A stretch of 20,143 nucleotides of DNA, taken from the NCBI GenBank assembly GCA_002083475.1, contig LWDI01000065.1, positions 1-20,143 of the forward strand, read 5' to 3'. Below the pieces are notes generated by a model, which was not told the DNA's origin, did no database searches, and saw only the letters and a list, made by a program, of their open reading frames with translations. Every line of letters starts with the position of its first letter. The first letter of the stretch is position 1. The DNA comes from Proteobacteria bacterium SG_bin5. Lineage in GTDB: Bacteria; Pseudomonadota; Alphaproteobacteria; Sphingomonadales; Sphingomonadaceae. Below, one piece after another: positions 15,337-20,143 of this stretch. The translations under genes were made by a program, and so were the position numbers.

Positions 15337-15447
15337 CTAACCCCCGGTCCAATAGCGAACCGCACCGAGCAGCCCGAGCAGCAGGGACGCGGCAAGCAGC
15401 ACCCCCAGCAGCGTGGCCTCGACAGCAAAAAGGGATGGGCGGCGCAT
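15337..15447 (-). CDS. Single-pass membrane microprotein, 36 residues
   Basis: The protein is MRRPSLFAVEA followed by one hydrophobic helix (about residues 8-30, rich in Leu/Ala/Gly). Start ATG 15447 has AAGGG at a good distance upstream, and the stop lies six bases before the SRAP start, so the two are likely one transcript. No family recognised. The basic N-terminus suggests that it stays in the cytoplasm. Confidence 0.5.
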   Translation of the reverse strand: MRRPSLFAVEATLLGVLLAASLLLGLLGAVRYWTGG

Positions 15448-15551
15448 CGAGCCCTTATAGCGGCACGGAGCGCTCGGGCGAGGACCTGCCGAGCCCGGAT
15501 CGTAATGCGGCGGACACAAAGCCGGGCGATCTACTCGGTGAGGAGAAAGCC

Positions 15552-16373
15552 ATGCCATTTCGTGCTTTTGCGATGTTCGCCACCCTCGCCGCCGCTCTTG
15601 CCCCCAGCACCGCGCTCGCCTGGGGGAAAGAGGGCCACCGTGTAATCGGTGCCATTGCTCAACAGCACCTTGACGCGAGGGCCGAGGCGGGCGTGCACCA
15701 AATTTTGGGCACCGAAACGCTGGCCGAAGCGTCGAACTGGCCGGACTTCATGCGATCCGACCCAAGCGAGTTTTGGCAGAAGACCGCGAGTCCTTGGCAT
15801 TATGTGACAGTCCCTGCCGGTAAGACTTACGCCGAGGTTGGGGCGCCCCCGGAGGGCGACGCGGTAACGGCGCTCAAGCGTTTCGCCGCGACCGTGCGGG
15901 ACCCCAAGGCATCGCTCGCCGACAAACAGCTCGCGCTCCGCTTCATCGTCCATATCGTCGGCGATTTGCATCAGCCGCTGCATGTGGGCAACGGGACCGA
16001 TAAGGGCGGCAACGATGTTCGCGTGACCTTTTTCGGTCGCTCGACCAACCTTCATGCCGTCTGGGATTCGGCGTTGGTCGATGACGAGGAGCTGTCCTAC
16101 ACCGAGTTGACGGTATGGCTGTCCGCCCGGATCACGCCCGAGCAGCTGACCGCCTGGAGCACGCCCGATCCATTGGTTTGGATTGGCGAGAGCGCCGCCA
16201 TTCGGGACACAATCTATCCCGAGGCACCGGCCCTTTCTTACGCTTACGTGTTCAAGACCAAGGCAATCGTCGAGCAGCGCCTGGCGCAGGGTGGCGTGCG
16301 TCTGGCGGCGTATCTCAATCAACTCTTTGCATCCGATACGCCCGCGCCCGCCCCTGCGACACGTAAGCGTTGA
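15552..16373 (+). CDS. Secreted S1/P1-type nuclease
   Basis: A 273-residue zinc-dependent nuclease of the S1/P1 family, which degrades single-stranded DNA and RNA. The signal peptide (1-23) ends ALA, leaving Trp24 as the mature N-terminus, as the family needs for zinc binding. All nine expected ligands are visible: Trp24, His29 (WGKEGH), Asp65 (NWPDFM), His83 (WHYV), His134, Asp138 and His144 (HIVGDLHQPLH), His168 and Asp172 (NLHAVWD). A GAGGAGA site supports ATG 15552. It is probably periplasmic or extracellular and may scavenge nucleotides or phosphate. It is divergent from the SRAP pair (104-base gap). Confidence 0.95.
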   Translation: MPFRAFAMFATLAAALAPSTALAWGKEGHRVIGAIAQQHLDARAEAGVHQILGTETLAEASNWPDFMRSDPSEFWQKTASPWHYVTVPAGKTYAEVGAPPEGDAVTALKRFAATVRDPKASLADKQLALRFIVHIVGDLHQPLHVGNGTDKGGNDVRVTFFGRSTNLHAVWDSALVDDEELSYTELTVWLSARITPEQLTAWSTPDPLVWIGESAAIRDTIYPEAPALSYAYVFKTKAIVEQRLAQGGVRLAAYLNQLFASDTPAPAPATRKR

Positions 16374-16443
16374 TTGAGGTGGTCGACTTGACGACCGCCG
16401 CCGATCGTTCATGCTCGTCGCCAGGAATCGGTAGGAGGGTCGC

Positions 16444-16644
16444 ATGCTGAAGCTGCTCGTTCCCGCGTTGACGTCGATCGCTCTGCTTGGCGGGGCGCCG
16501 TTGGCCGCGAAAGCGCCGTGTCGCGACGCCAAGGGCAAGTTCATCAAGTGCCCTGAGACGAAGCCGGCGGCGGCGCAGCGCTGCAAGGACGCGAAGGGCA
16601 AGTTCGCGAAGTGTGGAACGCTCGGCGCCAAGCCGGTGAAGTGA
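16444..16644 (+). CDS. Secreted Cys-repeat peptide, 66 residues
   Basis: A signal peptide (about 1-22) is followed by two near-identical 11-residue units, CRDAKGKFIKC and CKDAKGKFAKC, separated by PETKPAAAQR. Each unit has a Cys at both ends, so one disulfide loop or metal site per unit is plausible. The mature peptide is strongly basic. An AGGAGGGTCGC stretch before ATG 16444 supplies the ribosome site. Its stop overlaps the next gene's GTG start by four bases. No named family; such basic Cys-repeat peptides are not functionally known to me. Confidence 0.7.
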   Translation: MLKLLVPALTSIALLGGAPLAAKAPCRDAKGKFIKCPETKPAAAQRCKDAKGKFAKCGTLGAKPVK

Positions 16645-17096
16645 GCCGTCTGACTTTCGCGGTCACCGTTGCGCTGGTGGCTGGCGTTGGCGCCGCTATC
16701 GGCCTTGCGGTGCCCATGGGCGCTTCTGGCGGACGCCCATCCGCAATGCCGGGACGCGACTTTACGATCTGCCACACCGGCGGCGGGACCAATTGCGTCG
16801 TGGATGGCGACACGGTCTGGATCGACGGTGTGAAGATCAGGGTGGCAGATATTGACGCACCCGAAACGCACCCGCCCCGTTGTGCCAGTGAAGCTGATCT
16901 AGGCGACAGGGCAACCCGACGGCTCGCGGCGCTAATGAGCGCAGGGCCATTCGAGCTTCGGGCCGTTGATCGGGATGAGGATAGATACGGACGAAAGCTC
17001 CGCGTCATCACCCGGAACGGCAGATCGCTCGGCGACCAGTTGGTGATCGAGGGCCTAGCGCGGACGTGGGAGGGGCGCCGCCGGCCGTGGTGCTGA
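16641..17096 (+). CDS. Exported thermonuclease (SNase)-like protein
   Basis: A 151-residue staphylococcal-nuclease-fold protein. Residues 4-25 form a membrane segment or uncleaved signal. The SNase core follows: VVDGDTVW (53-60), Arg67 (IRVADIDAPET), Asp72, Glu75 (the catalytic Glu43 of SNase) and Arg118 in YGRKL (SNase Arg87). The calcium and catalytic residues are retained, so it should be active on nucleic acids outside the cytoplasm. The GTG start overlaps the stop of the Cys-repeat gene (GTGA), so translation is coupled. The core is close to the minimal family length. Confidence 0.9.
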   Translation: MSRLTFAVTVALVAGVGAAIGLAVPMGASGGRPSAMPGRDFTICHTGGGTNCVVDGDTVWIDGVKIRVADIDAPETHPPRCASEADLGDRATRRLAALMSAGPFELRAVDRDEDRYGRKLRVITRNGRSLGDQLVIEGLARTWEGRRRPWC

Positions 17097-17101
17097 ACCG
17101 G

Positions 17102-17509
17102 CTAGAGCTTGGAGGGGCCGGCACCCTGCGCTTTCGGCCCAGCGCGATGTGCAAGCGCCCGGATCGCGCTCATCGTGTCAATATCGCCCGGCACGCCGAC
17201 CGCGCGCCTTATTCCCTCCCACTCCGTCATGCTGTAGCTGGTTCGCATATACGCCGTCCGGCCGCGCTCCAGCTCGTCCTCGGGATCGGGCGTCTGGCAT
17301 ATACGCCAAAACCGATCGAAGGGCTCCCGCCGCCCGTCGCCGTGCAGGTAGAGGAACGCAAGTAGCGCGCGCAGATGCAGCGAGGGTGGGGCGGGGGCGT
17401 GCCGGCAGTCCCAGGCGATTCGATAGAGCGCCGCCAAGGCTAGGAAAACGGCACGGGACTCGATCGGCAACACCCTGGAACACAAAGCGAACACGGCCGC
17501 TGTAGGCAA
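17102..17509 (-). CDS. Hypothetical protein downstream of the relaxase
   Basis: A 135-residue frame convergent with the SNase gene and 29 bases after the MobV stop on the same strand. It is helical, with FLALAALYRIAWDC (21-34) and LHLRALLAFLYLHGDGRREPFDRFWR (44-69), followed by an acidic part and SMTEWEGIRRAVGVPGDID. No domain is recognised. The start (TTG 17509) has no ribosome site; GTG 17473 is an alternative. Probably co-transcribed with the relaxase gene and perhaps a mobilisation accessory protein, which is inferred only from position. Confidence 0.55.
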   Translation of the reverse strand: MPTAAVFALCSRVLPIESRAVFLALAALYRIAWDCRHAPAPPSLHLRALLAFLYLHGDGRREPFDRFWRICQTPDPEDELERGRTAYMRTSYSMTEWEGIRRAVGVPGDIDTMSAIRALAHRAGPKAQGAGPSKL

Positions 17510-17538
17510 TAGCGATTGGCCCGCGAATTTCGGAGAGC

Positions 17539-18675
17539 CTACAGCGCCGCGCCGCGCTGCGACTCTGCCGCCTGCGCTGCTGCGGCCGCGCCCAAATGCG
17601 GACCAGGCGAAGCAGCTTCCACAACCCGCTTAAGAGCGCGAGCCGCTGTCAAAGCTCGCCCGGCCGCCGGCGCAAAATCGGTCGCCGACACGCCCCGAGC
17701 GCTTACCAAGAACTCGTTCGCCTTCTCGAACACCGGGCGCAGCCGTGCCTTCTCCTGTTCGAGCCTCGCCGATCCGCTTTCCAAAACCAGGCGGATGCGC
17801 TCAAGCTCCGCCGCTCGCCGAGCAAGCCGAGCTTCTTCGGTCGCGATGCGCTCGGCATGCTCCTGCTTAAGCCTTTCGAGAGCGGCACGCTCCTCGCGCA
17901 GTTTCTGCCGCTCGTCGGCCCGTTGGAGACGAAAGCTCTCGCGATCCCACTCAAGGCATCGCTCGCGCAGATGTGCGTTCTGCGCGGCCCGACGCGCCTC
18001 ACCGAGCCGAGCGTCTGCCTCTGCCAGCCGTCGCACTGCCTCTTCCTCACGCTCGGCGAGGCGCTTCAGATAATGCGCAGCGGGTTCGTTTTTCCTGCCG
18101 CTGCCCCGCATGCCACGCCTAAGCCCGAATGGAGCCATCGCAGCGGCGTAGGAATCTTGAACTGCGTCGAATGCCCCAGGTCCGGAGATCAGGCGCCCGA
18201 CGATGCTATACCGGGCTCGCCCGTCGCGCCGGCGCTTGTCGATCTTCATTTCCAGCGGAACAACAACCAGATGCGCGTGAGGCGTCTTCTCATCGAGATG
18301 CACGACCAATGAGGCAACCCGCATCAAGCCGTATTGCTGAACCGCCCAGTCGCGCTGTGCCTTGATCCACGCATTCAGGCGGCGCTGGCGATCGGCCTCG
18401 CTGCCCTGCTCGAAGAATTTGGGGCTGGCCGTGAGAACGGCTTCGAACGCAAGCACCCCGTTCTTGCGCAACCGATTAGGATCGATCAGGACATCACGGA
18501 GGATCGAACGAACGTCAGCTTCGAGACTGCCTGTGCCGATCAAATGCATGGGCGGCGGAGCGCCCGGCACCGCGTGTGGTAGCGGCTTCGTCCGCGAATT
18601 GTGAATATTGGCCGCTCGAATCGCTGCCCAGGATTTGATCGGCCCCGTGCTGCGGAACGTGACGATGGCGAACAT
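17539..18675 (-). CDS. MobV-family relaxase (Mob/Pre)
   Basis: A 378-residue plasmid mobilisation/recombination protein that nicks oriT and starts strand transfer. The N-terminal motif HNSR (25-28) matches motif I, and HLDEKTPHAH (126-135) is the metal-binding histidine motif of MobV. Residues 205-320 form a long charged coiled coil (Glu/Arg-rich), as usual in this family, and the tail is Ala-rich. ATG 18675 has AAAGGAGG ten bases upstream, favouring it over the longer frame from 18705. No coupling protein or mating-pair genes are present, so the element would need a helper to move. An AT-rich region with a hairpin lies just upstream. Confidence 0.88.
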   Translation of the reverse strand: MFAIVTFRSTGPIKSWAAIRAANIHNSRTKPLPHAVPGAPPPMHLIGTGSLEADVRSILRDVLIDPNRLRKNGVLAFEAVLTASPKFFEQGSEADRQRRLNAWIKAQRDWAVQQYGLMRVASLVVHLDEKTPHAHLVVVPLEMKIDKRRRDGRARYSIVGRLISGPGAFDAVQDSYAAAMAPFGLRRGMRGSGRKNEPAAHYLKRLAEREEEAVRRLAEADARLGEARRAAQNAHLRERCLEWDRESFRLQRADERQKLREERAALERLKQEHAERIATEEARLARRAAELERIRLVLESGSARLEQEKARLRPVFEKANEFLVSARGVSATDFAPAAGRALTAARALKRVVEAASPGPHLGAAAAAQAAESQRGAAL

Positions 18676-18702
18676 ACGGGACCGGCCTCCTTTCTCGGAT
18701 GC

Positions 18703-18747
18703 CAAATTGTCTCATGCTATCGCGCAGCCGACCAAGCAAACAATTTG
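18703..18747. other. Possible oriT: inverted repeat upstream of mobV
   Basis: CAAATTGT (18703-18710) and ACAATTTG (18740-18747) are perfect 8-bp inverted arms around a 29-base centre, in AT-rich sequence just upstream of the relaxase start. MobV relaxases usually act on an oriT in this position. The nick site cannot be read from the sequence. A promoter or operator for mobV is the main alternative. Confidence 0.4.
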
Positions 18748-18885
18748 CCGAATTTACAAATATACTCCTTGCTCCCGGCCGCCTTTTATGGAGCAACCCC
18801 TGCAACACGATCGACGCTGCAATCCACCGTCATGTTAATTGCATTTCCGTAGCCTAATAGCGAATTGCGCTTTGCCTTAAAGTTA

Positions 18886-20143
18886 TCACTCACCTTGGGC
18901 ATAAGCCAAAACCAACGGTGATGCGCTCGCCCCACCGATCCGATTAAATCGCCGAGCCGCCGTATCATAAGCTTGGCGGCGCGCCATCACGTCATAAACC
19001 GTTCCGAGCGTGCGGCCGATGTCCGTATCAAACAGGATTGGCGCCAGTTCATCCGCGCGGCGTTGGGCCGCTCTACCCAAGCCAAGCTTGGCGCGATCCT
19101 TTGCGTAGCGGGCGATCACATCGCCAATGGTGCGGATCGGCGCCCCGGTGATGGCCGTGTCCACCCCAGCATTGATAAACCGCCCCGCGACATCGCTTGC
19201 AAAAGCTTCGTCGGCAATACCACGTTCCGCCGTCATTGAATTGCCGACAACCCGCTGCTGACTTGCGGCCAGATCGCGCTCAATCTGCGATTGCCTAAGC
19301 AATCGTCCAACACCGGGGTTGTTGGCATAAACTGCTGATAGCCCACTTTCGATATTGGGGCTGTTCAGTAACTCAAATGGATTGCGGCCATAGCTAAGCT
19401 TGCTGCCCTTTTGAGCCAGCGCATCGCGATAGCCAAGCTGAACTTGGGGGAGAAGTTCTTCCGGTTCTTGTGCAATCTGCATTGCAATGCGGCGCGCATC
19501 GGCGCCAAGCATATCTTGGCCTCGAAACATGGAATCTCTGGCTTGCACCGGCCCCGAGTAACGGAGGCGCCCTTCAGCGTATGCTGGATTAAGCCTATCC
19601 AATTCGGCGAGCAGCTTGTTCTTAACAGCGAGCTGCGAACGTCCAAGGTCTTTTAATTCAAGACGATTTGTGAACTCGTTACGATATTGCTCAAGCACGT
19701 CATCCATGCCGCGCTTGATGTAGTCGAGAGATTGGACCGTGTATCCCATTACCGATGCGGGTGCCGATGGATCAGCCGCCCCCGCAAGCGCGCGATCAGC
19801 GGCGCGAAGGCGCGCGCGCGCGGCCAGCAACTTGGCGCGCAACGGCTCCGCATTTGCCCCTCGTTGCTTTTTCGCCGCCCTATAAGCTGCTTGAGCTTCG
19901 TCAACCGCTGCTTGGGCATCCGCGCGCATCGCAATTGCGTCGAACGGCTGAGGGTTCATTACAGGGTTGCCCCGCTCGTCCAGGGCAATACCAAGCTCGC
20001 GCAGCGGGCGCCGTTCATTACGGGCAATTTCGGCAGCGCGCGCCACGGCTTGGCGTCCGAAGTCGGTATTGAGTAGAGACTCAATTTCAGGCGTGCTGAT
20101 AACAGGCGCCCGATACGCTTCCTCATAATATGGCGCGGCAGAC
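18886..20143 (-). CDS. C-terminal part of a large phage-like protein
   Basis: 418 residues are visible and the frame stays open to the window edge, so the N-terminus is missing; the GTG at 20046 is internal. The segment begins APYYEEAYRAPVISTPEIESLL, a style seen in large phage and polyvalent proteins. A coiled coil follows (AAVDEAQAAYRAAKK, then LRAKLLAARARLRAADRAL). Later comes DYIKRGMDDVLEQYRNEF, a segment typical of phage internal or ejection-type proteins. No enzymatic motif is seen. Base composition is visibly less GC-rich than core genes, fitting foreign origin. It is probably a virion, ejection or transferred protein. Confidence 0.65.
   Translation of the reverse strand, partial: SAAPYYEEAYRAPVISTPEIESLLNTDFGRQAVARAAEIARNERRPLRELGIALDERGNPVMNPQPFDAIAMRADAQAAVDEAQAAYRAAKKQRGANAEPLRAKLLAARARLRAADRALAGAADPSAPASVMGYTVQSLDYIKRGMDDVLEQYRNEFTNRLELKDLGRSQLAVKNKLLAELDRLNPAYAEGRLRYSGPVQARDSMFRGQDMLGADARRIAMQIAQEPEELLPQVQLGYRDALAQKGSKLSYGRNPFELLNSPNIESGLSAVYANNPGVGRLLRQSQIERDLAASQQRVVGNSMTAERGIADEAFASDVAGRFINAGVDTAITGAPIRTIGDVIARYAKDRAKLGLGRAAQRRADELAPILFDTDIGRTLGTVYDVMARRQAYDTAARRFNRIGGASASPLVLAYAQGE

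Noticed and set aside
16378..16399. Hairpin GGTCG/CGACC after the S1/P1 gene as a terminator
   Set aside because: There is no T-run and the stem is short; it may be chance in GC-rich sequence.
1..20143. CRISPR array or rRNA genes
   Set aside because: No regularly spaced identical repeats or rRNA-like stretches were seen.

Overview
The window looks like chromosomal DNA of a sphingomonad (order Sphingomonadales, Alphaproteobacteria). Three signs support this: very GC-rich coding sequence, the gene order Ppx/GppA-RlmE, and intergenic inverted repeats of the 'cttcgacaagctcag' and 'ccccgg' types that are common in these genomes. The genus is inferred, not proven.

Left part, about 1-10,204, is core-like. 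A Mur ligase paralog, cut by the window start, is divergent from an LD-carboxypeptidase; together they suggest murein-peptide recycling. A Tat-type dienelactone-hydrolase-family protein follows, then threonyl-tRNA synthetase, then an opposite-strand pair of RlmE (23S rRNA 2'-O-methyltransferase) and a short Ppx/GppA phosphatase. Next come tRNA-Gln(CTG), a GH1-like glycosidase, an ABC1/AarF-type kinase and tRNA-Pro(GGG). The gaps hold REP-like inverted repeats; the 534-base gap at 8,100-8,633 is a nest of them.

Right part, from just after tRNA-Pro to the window end, is accessory DNA, probably a composite genomic island. The order is: a small unknown ORF and a Rap1a/Tai-like immunity protein; an HNH-type protein; a ribbon-helix-helix regulator with an inverted repeat over its start; a five-gene rightward run of small phage-like genes behind a strong leader hairpin, ending in a probable PD-(D/E)XK nuclease; a leftward pair of a proteasome-like Ntn hydrolase and an overlapping 58-residue protein; an SRAP/YedK-type protein with a tiny membrane protein; a secreted S1/P1-type nuclease; a secreted Cys-repeat peptide translationally coupled to an exported thermonuclease-like protein; an unknown gene; a MobV relaxase with a possible oriT; and the C-terminal part of a large phage-like protein that runs off the window.

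The island is unusually rich in nucleic-acid enzymes: HNH, PD-(D/E)XK, SRAP, S1/P1, SNase and relaxase. No integrase or second att copy is visible, so its borders are not settled. The item most worth following is the proteasome-like hydrolase (13,795-14,643). An in-frame stop two codons before its ATG fixes a threonine directly after the initiator methionine, and the family's other key residues are present. It overlaps the small gene downstream by 8 bases.
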